In this document: positions 18,332 through 27,868 of the stretch, one piece after another
Layout: each line of letters opens with the position of its first letter
Numbering within the stretch: the stretch's first letter is position 1
Source of the DNA: Bacillus sp. Marseille-Q1617
Lineage (GTDB): Bacteria; Bacillota; Bacilli; Bacillales; Bacillaceae_B
DNA length: 64,000 nt
Direction of reading: 5' to 3'
Assembly (NCBI RefSeq): GCF_903645295.1
Contig: NZ_CAHJXM010000001.1
Span: 1,737,501-1,801,500, forward strand
Notes under the pieces: generated by a model
What the model was told of the DNA's origin: nothing
What the model saw: only the letters and a program-made list of their open reading frames with translations
The model's database searches: none
Made by a program: the position numbers and the translations under genes

Positions 18332-19135
18332 ATGAGAATTTTATTTGTTGGAGACGTAGTCGGCTCAATGGGCCGTGAAATGATTACAGAATATTTATCG
18401 AAGCTTAAAAAGAAGCATGAGCCCGATTTTACCATCGTAAATGGGGAGAACGCTGCATCAGGAAGGGGGATCACCGAGAAAATTTATAAAAAATTTCTTC
18501 AGGATGGCGCTGACATGGTTACCCTGGGAAACCATACTTGGGACAATAAAGATATCTTCGATTTTATTGATTCATCCAAAAAAATGGTGCGTCCTGCTAA
18601 CTTTCCTGAAGGAACCCCTGGTAATGGTTTAGTTTTTGGAGAGGTTTATGGAAAGACTGTTGCCGTGATAAATGCTCAAGGGAGAACATTTATGCCCCCG
18701 CTTGACGATCCGTTTAAAATAGTCGATGCATTAGTGGATGAAGCAAAAAAGAAAACCTCCATCATCTTTGTTGACTTTCACGCAGAAGCGACAAGTGAAA
18801 AGCAGGCAATGGGATGGTTCCTGGATGGCCGGGTTTCAGCGGTGATCGGCACGCATACCCATGTTCAGACTGCGGATAATCGAGTCCTTCCAAATGGAAC
18901 AGCTTTTATGTGTGATGTAGGAATGACAGGTCCTTATGATGAAGTGTTGGGGATGAATAAAGAGTCTGTGCTTAAGAGGTTTCAGACGAGTCTGCCTGTA
19001 CGGTTTGAAGTTCCGAAAGAAGGGCGGAAAATATTGAGTGCGTGTCTGATAGATATCGATAATAAAACCGGAAAAGCAAAAAAGATTGAGAGGATCCTTA
19101 TCAATGAGGACCATCCATTCATAGCTGAATATTAA
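18332..19135 (+). CDS. ymdB: Phosphodiesterase YmdB (2',3'-cyclic nucleotide)
   Basis: A 267-residue metallophosphoesterase. Metal ligands are seen in GDVVG, NGENAASG, GNHTWDNKD, DFHAEATSEK and GTHTHVQTAD. In B. subtilis YmdB cleaves cyclic nucleotides, influences about 300 genes, and steers the choice between motility and biofilm. It lies downstream of rny with its own spacing of 160 bases. No signal peptide. Confidence 0.93.
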   Translation: MRILFVGDVVGSMGREMITEYLSKLKKKHEPDFTIVNGENAASGRGITEKIYKKFLQDGADMVTLGNHTWDNKDIFDFIDSSKKMVRPANFPEGTPGNGLVFGEVYGKTVAVINAQGRTFMPPLDDPFKIVDALVDEAKKKTSIIFVDFHAEATSEKQAMGWFLDGRVSAVIGTHTHVQTADNRVLPNGTAFMCDVGMTGPYDEVLGMNKESVLKRFQTSLPVRFEVPKEGRKILSACLIDIDNKTGKAKKIERILINEDHPFIAEY

Positions 19136-19162
19136 TGTTTTTCCTTCCTTTTTCAGTCATAC

Positions 19163-19188
19163 CGGAATGAATTGTCCATCTCTTGAAT
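19163..19188 (+). promoter_or_regulatory. Possible SigH promoter of spoVS
   Basis: CGGAATGA (19163-19170) and TTGAAT (19183-19188) loosely fit the SigH elements RnAGGAWWW and HGAAT. spoVS is SigH-dependent in B. subtilis. Weak on sequence alone. Confidence 0.3.
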
Positions 19189-19271
19189 ATAGTAGCAGTG
19201 GAATCATTTATACCAAGTTTGTTCTTTACCACGGACATACGGTATGGGGGAAATGACAAGGAGGAAAAGGA

Positions 19272-19532
19272 ATGGAAATATTAAAAGTTTCAGCAAAATC
19301 TAATCCTAATTCTGTAGCTGGTGCACTCGCCGGTGTTCTTCGTGAGAGAGGGGGAGCTGAGATTCAGGCAATTGGTGCAGGAGCGTTGAACCAGGCTGTT
19401 AAAGCAGTTGCAATTGCCAGGGGATTTGTTGCTCCCAGTGGTTTAGATTTGATTTGTATTCCGGCATTTACAGACATACAGATTGATGGAGAAGAGCGCA
19501 CAGCCATTAAGTTAATAGTGGAACCAAGATAA
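19272..19532 (+). CDS. spoVS: Stage V sporulation protein S
   Basis: An 86-residue protein, nearly invariant in Firmicutes: MEILKVSAKSNPNSVAGALA, then RERGGAEIQAIGAGALNQA and VAIARGFVAPSGLDL. An Alba-like nucleic-acid-binding fold has been proposed. Loss in B. subtilis blocks sporulation at stage V and affects septum formation. Strong AAGGAGG. The structured stretch at 19585-19687 downstream may act as its terminator. Confidence 0.96.
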   Translation: MEILKVSAKSNPNSVAGALAGVLRERGGAEIQAIGAGALNQAVKAVAIARGFVAPSGLDLICIPAFTDIQIDGEERTAIKLIVEPR

Positions 19533-19584
19533 AGTAAAAACCAAATGCCGTCTCTAAAAGTATGAGGAAATTTACAATATATTT

Positions 19585-19687
19585 CAGCCCTGTATTTGGG
19601 AAGGAAAGATTAGTGCCTCATATCCCGGCAATTGAAGCAGGGCTGTTCGTTAAAGATTTTTCTTTAGTGGACAGCCTTTTTATTTTT
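19585..19687 (+). promoter_or_regulatory. Terminator with a competing upstream pairing (possible attenuator)
   Basis: Terminator: GGCTGT (19641-19646) and TTAAAGA pair with TCTTTA and ACAGCC (19671-19676), followed by a T-run. The 5' arm of that stem can instead pair with an earlier segment: CAGCCCTG (19585-19592) is the exact complement of CAGGGCTG (19638-19645). The two folds exclude each other. The element ends 43 bases before the dipeptidase start and 155 after spoVS, so it may be a leader attenuator or just the spoVS terminator. Confidence 0.5.
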
Positions 19688-19729
19688 CATTTATAGTACA
19701 TATAGGATGTAAGGAAGGATTTGAGAGAA

Positions 19730-20653
19730 ATGATTTTTGACGCACATTGTGATGTATTGATGAAACTTTATATTGACCCTGATAACCTTTCGTTTCAATC
19801 AAAACAAGATATGCACATTACATACCCTCAATTGAATGAAGGTGGATCTAAAGTCCAATTGTTCGCCATTTATATCCCATCTTACTTAAAGCCCGGGCAG
19901 CGTTTTCATGCGGCTCTGAACATGGTAAACCTATTTCACAGGAAGATCCTTGATCCGCATCACAATGTGAAATTGGTCACTTCCAAACAAGATATTGATA
20001 ATCTTTCACAGAATGAAATAGGGGCTATGCTGACACTTGAAGGTGCAGAGGCAATTGAAGAAGATTTAGAAAAACTCGAAACGCTCTACCGGCTTGGGGT
20101 GCGTTCTGTGGGATTAACATGGAATTGGGCTAATGCGGCAGCGGATGGGGCATTGGAACCGCGGGGAGGGGGCTTGACTAACTTTGGGTTTGAGATGGTT
20201 AATTTCCTCAATGAAAAAAAGATGTGGACCGATGTCTCCCATTTATGTGAAAAGGCATTCTGGGATACACTCGAAGCGTCTCTATACCCGATTGCATCCC
20301 ATTCCAATGCCTATTCAATCTGTCCTAATCCCCGAAATTTAAAAAATGACCAAATAGAAGCACTCATAAAAAAAGATAGTGTAATGGGTGTAACTTTCGT
20401 ACCTCCGTTCTTAAATAAAAATGGAAGTGCGGTCCTGACCGACATTGTAAGGCATGTTGAACATATATGCAGCCTGGGCGGAGAAGATCACGTTGGTTTC
20501 GGCTCTGATTTCGATGGAATCGATCAAACGGTAAAAGGGCTTTCATCTTACCAGCAATATGATAATCTGATCGGGACTCTTCAGCGCTATTATAGTGATA
20601 AACAAATAAAGAAATTCTTGTTTGGAAATTTCCATAAACGAATTCAATTTTGA
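19730..20653 (+). CDS. Membrane dipeptidase-like protein (peptidase M19 family)
   Basis: A 307-residue M19 metallopeptidase, the renal dipeptidase family that cleaves dipeptides including some with D-residues. Zinc ligands: DAHCD (residues 4-8), LTLEGAEAIEED (Glu) and the two His regions TDVSHLCEKAFWD and IASHSNAYSICPNPRNLK. The Asp is in GFGSDFDGID. No signal peptide, so cytoplasmic. ATG 19730 was chosen; a TTG at 19721 sits too close to AAGGAAGG (19711-19718). B. subtilis has tdh-kbl in this place, so this is a lineage difference. Confidence 0.87.
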   Translation: MIFDAHCDVLMKLYIDPDNLSFQSKQDMHITYPQLNEGGSKVQLFAIYIPSYLKPGQRFHAALNMVNLFHRKILDPHHNVKLVTSKQDIDNLSQNEIGAMLTLEGAEAIEEDLEKLETLYRLGVRSVGLTWNWANAAADGALEPRGGGLTNFGFEMVNFLNEKKMWTDVSHLCEKAFWDTLEASLYPIASHSNAYSICPNPRNLKNDQIEALIKKDSVMGVTFVPPFLNKNGSAVLTDIVRHVEHICSLGGEDHVGFGSDFDGIDQTVKGLSSYQQYDNLIGTLQRYYSDKQIKKFLFGNFHKRIQF

Positions 20654-20660
20654 ATGGAGG

Positions 20661-20689
20661 CTGATCTTCTTAGGAGATCAGTTTTTTTA
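20661..20689 (+). terminator. Terminator of the dipeptidase gene
   Basis: CTGATCT (20661-20667) pairs with AGATCAG (20675-20681), then seven T. Confidence 0.85.
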
Positions 20690-20855
20690 TGTCAAATGGT
20701 TCACACAGTAGTGATTTCCAGAGAAAAGTGATAAACTTGTTTAGTACATGTTTAATAGAGATGAGATAAATTAGATAGTTATCTATGAATATCACCTGTG
20801 TATTTCCAGGTGAAATAATGGAAATCAGAGACCTGTAAGAAAGGGTGTAAAATAT

Positions 20856-22598
20856 ATGAAGGAACAACTTTCATGGAAGGTTGGCGGTCAGCAGGGTGAA
20901 GGGATCGAAAGTACGGGGGAAATTTTCTCCATGGCCTTGAACCGCCTTGGCTATTACTTATACGGTTACCGCCATTTCTCCTCACGTATCAAGGGAGGGC
21001 ATACAAACAATAAGATCCGTGTCAGCACTACTCAGGTTCGTGCGATTTCGGATGACTTAGATATTTTGGTAGCATTCGATCAGGAGACGATCGATGTGAA
21101 CTATAAAGAGCTTCATGACGAAGGTGTCATCATCGCGGATGCCAAATTCAAGCCTGAGAAACCCGAAGATACAAAGGCTTCATTGTATATTGTCCCTTTT
21201 ACTGAATTAGCAGCAGAACTTGGAACATCATTGATGAAGAACATGGTTGCAGTCGGTGCAACTTGTGCTGTTTTAAATTTGGATACTGAAGTGTTTAAAG
21301 AGGTAGTGGATGAAATCTTTGGACGTAAAGGTGAGACGGTTGTAGAGAAGAATATGGAAGCGATCAGACAGGGATATGGCATCATGAAAGCTGAACTTGG
21401 GGATAAAGCCGGTTCCCATCAGTTGAAAGAAGCAGACGGCCGTAAACGTATGTTTATGATCGGTAACGATGCGATTGCCCTTGGTGCATTGGCAGGCGGG
21501 GTGCGTCTGATGGCTGCTTATCCCATCACCCCGGCATCAGAAATCATGGAATATTTAATTAAAAAGCTGCCGATGGTAGGCGGCACAGTTATCCAGACAG
21601 AGGATGAAATCGCTGCAGCGACAATGGCGATAGGTGCAAATTACGGCGGTATCCGTTCATTTACCGCATCTGCCGGACCTGGTCTTTCTCTTATGATGGA
21701 AGCGATCGGGTTATCGGGAATGACTGAGCAGCCTCTTGTCGTAGTCGATACCCAGCGCGGAGGGCCATCTACTGGATTACCTACAAAACAGGAACAATCT
21801 GACCTGATGGCTATGATATATGGTACACACGGTGAAATACCTAAAATTGTCATGGCTCCAAGTACAGTACAGGAAGCTTTCTATGACACAGTGGAAGCAT
21901 TCAATCTTGCCGAAGAATATCAATGTCCGGTCATTATTCTATCAGACCTGCAGCTTTCATTAGGTAAACAAACGGTTGAACCGCTTGATTACAGCAAAGT
22001 GGAAATTCGCAGAGGGAAGCTTGTCTATGATGAAGCTCAGCTTGGAGAATTGGAACCGAAGAAATACTTCAAGCGTTTTGAGGTAACAGAAGACGGAGTA
22101 TCCCCTCGTGTGACTCCAGGAATGAAGAATGGGATCCACCATGTCACAGGTGTGGAACATGATGAAACGGGTAAACCTTCAGAGTCGCCTGTAAATCGAC
22201 AGGCTCAAATGGACAAGCGTATGCGTAAAATAGAAAATATCAATTTCAATCATCCTATCCATATTGCAGCACCTCATGAAGAAGCTGATTTACTTCTGGT
22301 AGGGTTCAATTCTACACGTGGAGTAATAGAAGAAGCAATGACCCGTTTGGAGAAGGACGGAGTTAAAGTGAATCATGCGCATATCCGATTGATTCATCCT
22401 TTCCCTGCGGACCAACTCCAGCCGCTAATGGAAAAAGCGAAGAAAGTAGTTGTAATCGAACATAATGCCACTGGGCAGTTATCTAATATTATCAAGATGA
22501 ACGCGGGGTATGGGCATAAAATCAAAAATATGACAAAATATGATGGCACCCCATTCCTGCCTCATGAAATTCACTCTAAATGTAAGGAGTTGAGCTGA
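20856..22598 (+). CDS. korA: 2-oxoacid:ferredoxin oxidoreductase, alpha (gamma-alpha fused) subunit
   Basis: A 580-residue subunit. Residues 1-190 are the gamma domain (KVGGQQGEGIESTGEIFSMA, with FSSRIKGGHTNN). The alpha domain follows (IGNDAIALGALAGGVRLMAA, then YPITPASEIMEYL and TEDEIAAATMAIGA). With KorB it decarboxylates 2-oxoglutarate or a related 2-oxoacid to the acyl-CoA and reduces ferredoxin; a TCA-cycle alternative to 2-oxoglutarate dehydrogenase. KorB follows after 3 bases. Substrate not provable here. Confidence 0.9.
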   Translation: MKEQLSWKVGGQQGEGIESTGEIFSMALNRLGYYLYGYRHFSSRIKGGHTNNKIRVSTTQVRAISDDLDILVAFDQETIDVNYKELHDEGVIIADAKFKPEKPEDTKASLYIVPFTELAAELGTSLMKNMVAVGATCAVLNLDTEVFKEVVDEIFGRKGETVVEKNMEAIRQGYGIMKAELGDKAGSHQLKEADGRKRMFMIGNDAIALGALAGGVRLMAAYPITPASEIMEYLIKKLPMVGGTVIQTEDEIAAATMAIGANYGGIRSFTASAGPGLSLMMEAIGLSGMTEQPLVVVDTQRGGPSTGLPTKQEQSDLMAMIYGTHGEIPKIVMAPSTVQEAFYDTVEAFNLAEEYQCPVIILSDLQLSLGKQTVEPLDYSKVEIRRGKLVYDEAQLGELEPKKYFKRFEVTEDGVSPRVTPGMKNGIHHVTGVEHDETGKPSESPVNRQAQMDKRMRKIENINFNHPIHIAAPHEEADLLLVGFNSTRGVIEEAMTRLEKDGVKVNHAHIRLIHPFPADQLQPLMEKAKKVVVIEHNATGQLSNIIKMNAGYGHKIKNMTKYDGTPFLPHEIHSKCKELS

Positions 22599-22601
22599 TC
22601 C

Positions 22602-23468
22602 ATGGCTACATTTAAAGACTTTCGAAATAATGTGAAGCCTAACTGGTGTCCTGGATGCGGTGACTTCTCGGTACAAGCCTCTATTCAGCGTGCTGCAGCG
22701 AACGTGGGACTCGATCCAGAGAATCTGGCTGTCGTTTCCGGTATCGGATGTTCAGGCCGTATCTCAGGATATATTAATTCATATGGTTTCCATGGAATTC
22801 ATGGGCGATCCCTTCCAATTGCTCAAGGACTAAAAATGGCAAACAAAGACTTGACGGTGATCGCCTCTGGCGGTGACGGCGATGGATTTGCCATTGGCCT
22901 TGGTCATACAATACATGCAATTCGACGAAATGTTGATATCACATATATTGTCATGGATAACCAAATTTATGGATTGACTAAAGGACAGACATCCCCGCGT
23001 TCTTCATCGGGATTTAAAACGAAGTCCACACCACAAGGTTCAATCGAACCAGCGCTGGCACCGATGGAAATGGCATTAACAGCCGGTGCAACCTTTGTTG
23101 CCCAGAGCTTCTCATCTGATTTAAAGGAACTGACTGCATTGATAGAAGCAGGGTTGAACCACAAGGGATTTTCTTTGATTAACGTATTCAGTCCTTGCGT
23201 TACCTATAATAAGATCAACACGTATGACTGGTTCAAAGAAAACCTGACGAAGCTTGCAGATGTGGAAGGGTACGATCCTTCCAACCGTGAGCAGGCAATG
23301 AACACGCTAATGGAAAAGGACGGACTTGTTACAGGGTTGATTTATCAGAACACTGAGCAGCCATCTTATCAGGAGTTAGTCGCGGGCTACTCCGAAGAAC
23401 CGCTGAATACACATGATTTGAAACTTGATGACGAGACATTTGATGGTTTATTAAAAGAATTTATGTAA
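22602..23468 (+). CDS. korB: 2-oxoacid:ferredoxin oxidoreductase, beta subunit
   Basis: A 288-residue thiamine-diphosphate-binding subunit. CPGCGDF (residues 14-20) and a later Cys region supply cluster ligands. The TPP motif is GGDGDGFAIGLGHTIHAIRRN near residues 88-108, followed by DNQIYGLTKGQTSPRS. Small two-domain form that relies on external ferredoxin. Coupled to korA through AAGGAG in the korA end. Confidence 0.92.
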   Translation: MATFKDFRNNVKPNWCPGCGDFSVQASIQRAAANVGLDPENLAVVSGIGCSGRISGYINSYGFHGIHGRSLPIAQGLKMANKDLTVIASGGDGDGFAIGLGHTIHAIRRNVDITYIVMDNQIYGLTKGQTSPRSSSGFKTKSTPQGSIEPALAPMEMALTAGATFVAQSFSSDLKELTALIEAGLNHKGFSLINVFSPCVTYNKINTYDWFKENLTKLADVEGYDPSNREQAMNTLMEKDGLVTGLIYQNTEQPSYQELVAGYSEEPLNTHDLKLDDETFDGLLKEFM

Positions 23469-23473
23469 CCAAT

Positions 23474-23520
23474 AAAGCCGGCCGCCATAGAAAATGGGGT
23501 GCCGGCTTTTCTCTTTTTTT
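23474..23520. terminator. Bidirectional terminator between korB and the coiled-coil gene
   Basis: AAAGCCGGC pairs with GCCGGCTTT (23501-23509), with an inner CCAT/ATGG helix. T-runs follow on the plus strand; an A-run precedes the stem, which gives a short T-run on the minus strand. Confidence 0.8.
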
Positions 23521-24583
23521 AATCAGAACTGTTATAATTTTTATTTTCAATAAGAGGCTGTTTTGGACGGTTTTGAATGATATGCGTTTGGATTCTCTTT
23601 TGATTCTCTACAAGTCGTTTTAAGTCAAATAAATTTTGGGCCATTTTATCATTGGAATCCCTGATTGAATCAACTTCTCCAATAAAGTTGCTGAACGTAT
23701 TCTCAACTTCCTGAAATCGACATAAGAATTTCTCATTTTGCTCTTTAAATTGATGTTCCTTTTCATATTCAATTACATCGATTCGTTCTTCTTGCTTTTT
23801 CGTCCTAATATCGATATCGGCAAATTGAGCAGAGAACCACCATTCGTTTTCTTCGATCTTTTTCTGATATTGATGCAGCATATCTTTAATAAATTTCATT
23901 TTCTCCTTCTCAGAATGGATCAATCGTTCTTTGGCATCCTCTAAGGATTTGATGGTGTGTTTACGTTCTGCTATGAGTCTTTCCAGTTCTTCTGTTTTAG
24001 ATAGTAGATCAAAGAAGACTTCCTTCTTGGTTTCTTCAGACTTTAACAATGCATTGTTTAAATCGTTGATATGAAGCTTCTGGCTCTTGTTTTGTGTTTT
24101 TAACCTTTCTGATTTGACCACCAGGTTTTTATTATCTTTCAAGAGCTGATCATTCTGAGCCGACAGCTCCTTATTGAGGTCTTCAAGTTGAGACAAAGCG
24201 GCTTTTTGGTTATTATTTTCTAATTGGAATTTAAGAAGGTCTTTTTCTAATGTTTTGATATGGTCACCCTGTGTTACAATAAGTGATTCTTTGTCACGTA
24301 AGGCACGATGGAGGAACATTACCTCTTCTTCCAGCTTTTCTTTTCCTTCTTTGAATTTGTTTCTTTCCAAAATCAAATCATGTTCGGTTGTTTCATTGAT
24401 TCTTATTTGAGTATAAAGATCCTCGATTTCCTCATCCTTCCCCTGGATGACTCTTTTATAATAATCGGCCTCGGCATATAAATGACTTTCTTTTATTTTC
24501 TGGATAGTTTTTTTCAATCGATTGATCTCCGATTGAAGATAATGCTTTTCCTGATTTTCAATATGATACATGGGAGATTTCAT
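23519..24583 (-). CDS. Coiled-coil protein of unknown function
   Basis: A 354-residue protein, almost entirely predicted coiled coil from residue 10 to 330 (heptads rich in L, E, K, Q; for example LYAEADYYKRVIQGKDEEIE). No signal peptide or membrane helix; the only Cys is near the C-terminus (FLCRFQEV). The end is basic and polar. It stands alone, opposite to its neighbours, with its own terminator. The nearest AGGAGGAGG lies about 17 bases before the ATG with no better in-frame start, so translation may be weak or start elsewhere. I do not recognise the family. An SbcC/SMC-like or spore-coat structural role is conceivable but unsupported. Confidence 0.7.
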   Translation of the reverse strand: MKSPMYHIENQEKHYLQSEINRLKKTIQKIKESHLYAEADYYKRVIQGKDEEIEDLYTQIRINETTEHDLILERNKFKEGKEKLEEEVMFLHRALRDKESLIVTQGDHIKTLEKDLLKFQLENNNQKAALSQLEDLNKELSAQNDQLLKDNKNLVVKSERLKTQNKSQKLHINDLNNALLKSEETKKEVFFDLLSKTEELERLIAERKHTIKSLEDAKERLIHSEKEKMKFIKDMLHQYQKKIEENEWWFSAQFADIDIRTKKQEERIDVIEYEKEHQFKEQNEKFLCRFQEVENTFSNFIGEVDSIRDSNDKMAQNLFDLKRLVENQKRIQTHIIQNRPKQPLIENKNYNSSD

Positions 24584-24757
24584 TGGTCTATCGATCAGAA
24601 CCTCCTCCTCTTGGGTATGTGTCTTACTTTACCTTATGCACTGAATCAGCATCCAGTTCCTTCGTAAAAGCCCATTTCTAAGATGGTTACATAAAGTTTG
24701 GAACAAATTTCGACAGTTCTGCCTCTCTATTGTATAAGCCTTAAAAAACCTTTATAC

Positions 24758-24766
24758 TGTTATAAT
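24758..24766 (+). promoter_or_regulatory. Extended -10 promoter of miaB-ricA
   Basis: TGTTATAAT, an ideal extended -10 (TGnTATAAT). It is about 95 bases before the miaB start. No -35 of quality is seen. Confidence 0.6.
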
Positions 24767-24861
24767 GTACAAGTGTAATTGTCAGCTTTACTATTACGGA
24801 TTTTATAATAGAAGAAATCGGTTAATATTCGTTTGTTATAGAGTTAGAAAGGGGAATTTTC

Positions 24862-26430
24862 ATGAACGAAGAACAACGCAAACATGGACAGCAAGCGAAG
24901 TCAGATACTCCAGCGGACAAAAAATCCGAAAAAGATTACAGTAAGTACTTCCAAAGCGTCTATATTCCTCCCTCATTGAAAGATGCAAAAAAACGGGGAA
25001 AAGAAGAAGTAAAATATCATAATGATTTTACGATTGAAGATCAATATAGAGGACTGGGGAACGGCAAGAAGTTCTATATTCGCACCTATGGTTGTCAGAT
25101 GAATGAACATGACACTGAAGTCATGGCAGGGATATTTATGGCTCTTGGGTACGAAGCGACCCATACAACCGAAGATGCGGATGTCATTCTCTTGAATACA
25201 TGTGCCATCCGTGAAAATGCTGAGAATAAGGTATTCGGCGAGTTAGGTCACTTAAAACACCTGAAGCGCGAGAAGCCAGACCTTTTAATCGGAGTCTGTG
25301 GATGTATGTCTCAGGAAGAAGCCGTAGTAAATAAAATTCTGAAAACATATCAGCAGGTTGATATGATTTTCGGAACCCATAATATTCACCGTCTTCCTCA
25401 AATTTTATCAGATGCCTATATGTCTAAAGCGATGGTGGTGGAAGTTTGGTCCAAAGAGGGAGACGTTATCGAGAACCTTCCTAAAGTGCGCAAAGGTAAT
25501 ATTAAAGCTTGGGTAAACATTATGTACGGCTGTGATAAATTCTGTACGTATTGTATCGTACCTTATACCCGCGGGAAGGAACGCAGCAGACGCCCTGAAG
25601 AAATCATAGCTGAAGTGCGTCACTTGGCGGCCCAAGGGTATCAAGAAATTACGCTTCTCGGACAAAATGTAAACGCGTATGGAAAAGATATAGAAGATCT
25701 AGAGAATTATGGCCTTGGTGATCTGATGGATGAGCTGAGAAAGATTGATATCCCGCGCATTCGTTTTACTACAAGTCATCCAAGGGATTTTGACGATTAT
25801 TTAATTGAAGTCCTCGCTAAAAAGGGGAATCTCGTAGAGCATATCCACTTGCCGGTACAATCAGGCTCTACACCGGTATTGAAAATCATGGCTCGTAAAT
25901 ATTCCAGGGAACAATTCCTTGAATTGGTCCGGAAGATTAAAACAGCTATGCCAGATGTTGCACTGACTACTGACATCATCGTAGGATACCCGAACGAAAC
26001 AGAAGAGCAATTCGAAGAAACCCTTTCCCTTTATCGTGAAGTAGGATTTGAGTCTGCTTATACTTATATTTACTCTCCACGGGAGGGAACTCCAGCAGCG
26101 AAGATGAAAGATAATGTACCGATGGAAGTGAAAAAAAATCGCCTGAGACGTCTGAATGAAGTCGTTCAAGAATACTCTCGAAAAGCACTTGAGAAGTATG
26201 CGGGTACAACAGTAGAGGTCCTTGTTGATGGGGAAAGTAAGAAAAACCCTGACGTTTTAGCAGGGTATACACGCAGAAATAAATTAGTGAATTTTAATGC
26301 ACCTAAAACAGTGATTGGTAAAATTGTAAAAGTGAAGATCACGGATACTAAATCCTGGTCTCTAGATGGTGAAATGATTGAAGAAGGCCAAATAGGTTCA
26401 GAATTTCTAGAAGCGGCAGAGGTGAAGTGA
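24862..26430 (+). CDS. miaB: tRNA-2-methylthio-N6-dimethylallyladenosine synthase
   Basis: A 522-residue radical-SAM methylthiotransferase. The N-terminal UPF0004 domain carries the three Cys of the auxiliary cluster ([30 protein letters not shown]). The radical SAM motif CDKFCTYC is near residue 224. A C-terminal TRAM domain ([14 protein letters not shown] onward) binds tRNA. It turns i6A37 into ms2i6A37, downstream of the MiaA product encoded at 59 kb. A polar N-terminal extension of about 60 residues is usual in Bacillus. One base separates it from ricA. Confidence 0.96.
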   Translation: MNEEQRKHGQQAKSDTPADKKSEKDYSKYFQSVYIPPSLKDAKKRGKEEVKYHNDFTIEDQYRGLGNGKKFYIRTYGCQMNEHDTEVMAGIFMALGYEATHTTEDADVILLNTCAIRENAENKVFGELGHLKHLKREKPDLLIGVCGCMSQEEAVVNKILKTYQQVDMIFGTHNIHRLPQILSDAYMSKAMVVEVWSKEGDVIENLPKVRKGNIKAWVNIMYGCDKFCTYCIVPYTRGKERSRRPEEIIAEVRHLAAQGYQEITLLGQNVNAYGKDIEDLENYGLGDLMDELRKIDIPRIRFTTSHPRDFDDYLIEVLAKKGNLVEHIHLPVQSGSTPVLKIMARKYSREQFLELVRKIKTAMPDVALTTDIIVGYPNETEEQFEETLSLYREVGFESAYTYIYSPREGTPAAKMKDNVPMEVKKNRLRRLNEVVQEYSRKALEKYAGTTVEVLVDGESKKNPDVLAGYTRRNKLVNFNAPKTVIGKIVKVKITDTKSWSLDGEMIEEGQIGSEFLEAAEVK

Positions 26431-26431
26431 A

Positions 26432-26863
26432 ATGGCAAAATATACAAAAGATGATATTATGAAAAGAGCAGAAGAATTGGCGGAAATGATCGCTGAAACA
26501 GAAGAAGTGGATTTCTTCAAGCGAGCTGAAGCACAAATCCATGAAAACCAAAAAGTACGTGAGATGATTGCAAGCATCAAGAGTCTACAAAAGCAAGCTG
26601 TCAACTTCCAGCATTATGGAAAGATAGAGGCGTTGAAAATGGTGGAAGCCAAAATTGAAAACCTAGAAAAGGAAATCGATGAAATTCCGGTTGTCCAGCA
26701 ATTTAAAGAGTCTCAAACAGACGTAAATGATCTTCTGCAAATCGTTGCATCTGTTATTTCTAATAACGTAACAGATCATATCATCGAATCTACAGGCGGA
26801 GACCTTCTCCGCGGTGAAACAGGTTCTCAGGTCAAAAACTCCACTCCTGGAAGCTGTTCTTAA
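26432..26863 (+). CDS. ricA: RicA (YmcA), RicAFT complex subunit
   Basis: A 143-residue helical protein of the YlbF/YmcA family (KYTKDDIMKRAEELAEMIAE). With RicF (YlbF) and RicT (YaaT) it forms a complex that carries Fe-S clusters, guides RNase Y and speeds Spo0A phosphorylation. A single Cys lies at the very C-terminus (GSCS), in keeping with cluster binding in this family. Directly coupled to miaB. RNase Y itself is encoded 8 kb upstream. Confidence 0.92.
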   Translation: MAKYTKDDIMKRAEELAEMIAETEEVDFFKRAEAQIHENQKVREMIASIKSLQKQAVNFQHYGKIEALKMVEAKIENLEKEIDEIPVVQQFKESQTDVNDLLQIVASVISNNVTDHIIESTGGDLLRGETGSQVKNSTPGSCS

Positions 26864-26893
26864 GAGAAAGATAATTTAATACCCTGAAAGAAA

Positions 26894-26938
26894 GGCCAAT
26901 GTTATGAAGAGAATCAACTTCTGACATTGGTCTTTTTT
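26894..26938 (+). terminator. Terminator of miaB-ricA
   Basis: GGCCAATGT (26894-26902) pairs with ACATTGGTC (26924-26932), inner GAAG/CTTC, then a T-run. Confidence 0.85.
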
Positions 26939-27014
26939 AATATGTATATGAAATAATCGGCCTTCTTTATTTAATAACACAAAAAGCTTTTAGGGAACAT
27001 TCAATGGGTATTCG

Positions 27015-27022
27015 CATACAAT
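27015..27022 (+). promoter_or_regulatory. Possible SigE -10 element of cotE
   Basis: CATACAAT matches the SigE -10 consensus CATACANT, about 100 bases before cotE. The -35 is not convincing. cotE is SigE-dependent in B. subtilis. Confidence 0.4.
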
Positions 27023-27124
27023 ACATTATCTCGCAACAATCCCATTATGTAATAAAATTTTCTCGCACAAACACCTAGACAGTCGCATAAGATGAATTGA
27101 AAATGAATGAGGAGGTTCGCTCGA

Positions 27125-27661
27125 ATGGCAGAATATAGAGAGATTATTACGAAAGCGGTCGTAGCGAAGGGACGTAAATTCACACAGTCTCATCATACGA
27201 TTAGCCCGCCGCATAATCCATCGAGCATTTTAGGCTGCTGGATCATCAACCATAAGTATGAAGCACACAAAGTAGGCAAGAAGGTGGAAATACACGGTTC
27301 ATTTGAGGTAAACGTATGGTACTCTCACAGTGACAACACGAAAACATCCGTTGTAACTGAAAGAGTCGATTACTGTGATGAAATTAAACTCAAATACCGT
27401 GATCCGGACGTCTTGGATGACATTGAAGTATGTGCACGCGTACTCCAACAGCCGAATTGCTGCGAAGCGGTGATTTCACCAAACGGTAACAGAATTATCG
27501 TTCATGTTGAACGTGAGATCCTGGTTGAAGTTATCGGAGAAACAAAGGTATGTGTACTCGTAAATCCTGAAGGCTGCGATGATGACGACTGGGATTGCGA
27601 CTTTGATGATGAAGAATTCGAAGAGCTCGACCCAGACTTCTTAGAGGGAGTAGAAGAATAG
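27125..27661 (+). CDS. cotE: Outer spore coat morphogenetic protein CotE
   Basis: A 178-residue protein with the family start [20 protein letters not shown] and [20 protein letters not shown]; acidic end ([20 protein letters not shown]). CotE organises the outer coat around the forespore in the mother cell. ATG 27125 was chosen for AGGAGG at 27110-27115; an upstream in-frame GTG/ATG overlaps that site. Length is close to B. subtilis CotE (181). Flanked by terminators, so monocistronic. Confidence 0.95.
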   Translation: MAEYREIITKAVVAKGRKFTQSHHTISPPHNPSSILGCWIINHKYEAHKVGKKVEIHGSFEVNVWYSHSDNTKTSVVTERVDYCDEIKLKYRDPDVLDDIEVCARVLQQPNCCEAVISPNGNRIIVHVEREILVEVIGETKVCVLVNPEGCDDDDWDCDFDDEEFEELDPDFLEGVEE

Positions 27662-27667
27662 CCTGTG

Positions 27668-27697
27668 CTAGGAAGAAGGCCTCTTCCTAGTTTTTTT
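27668..27697 (+). terminator. Terminator of cotE
   Basis: CTAGGAAGA (27668-27676) pairs perfectly with TCTTCCTAG (27682-27690), then seven T. A second weaker hairpin (AAGAGC/GCTCTT then T-run, 27781-27807) follows. Confidence 0.88.
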
Positions 27698-27825
27698 CTT
27701 CTGCATTTTAAGGGTTAAAGAGATGGCTCATTTTAAAAAATGCAAACCATACATGAGTGAATAAGTTATGTATATCTTACAAGAGCGTCTGTTTGATGCT
27801 CTTTTTTATTGTTCATATTTCAAAG

Positions 27826-27857
27826 AAAGGCAGCTTAAGATTTAAGCTGCCTTTTTT
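27826..27857. terminator. Bidirectional terminator before the YeiH gene end
   Basis: AAAGGCAGCTTAA (27826-27838) pairs perfectly with TTAAGCTGCCTTT (27842-27854), with T-rich flanks on both strands. It ends the minus-strand transporter gene. Confidence 0.8.
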
Positions 27858-27868
27858 GATGAAGTTGT

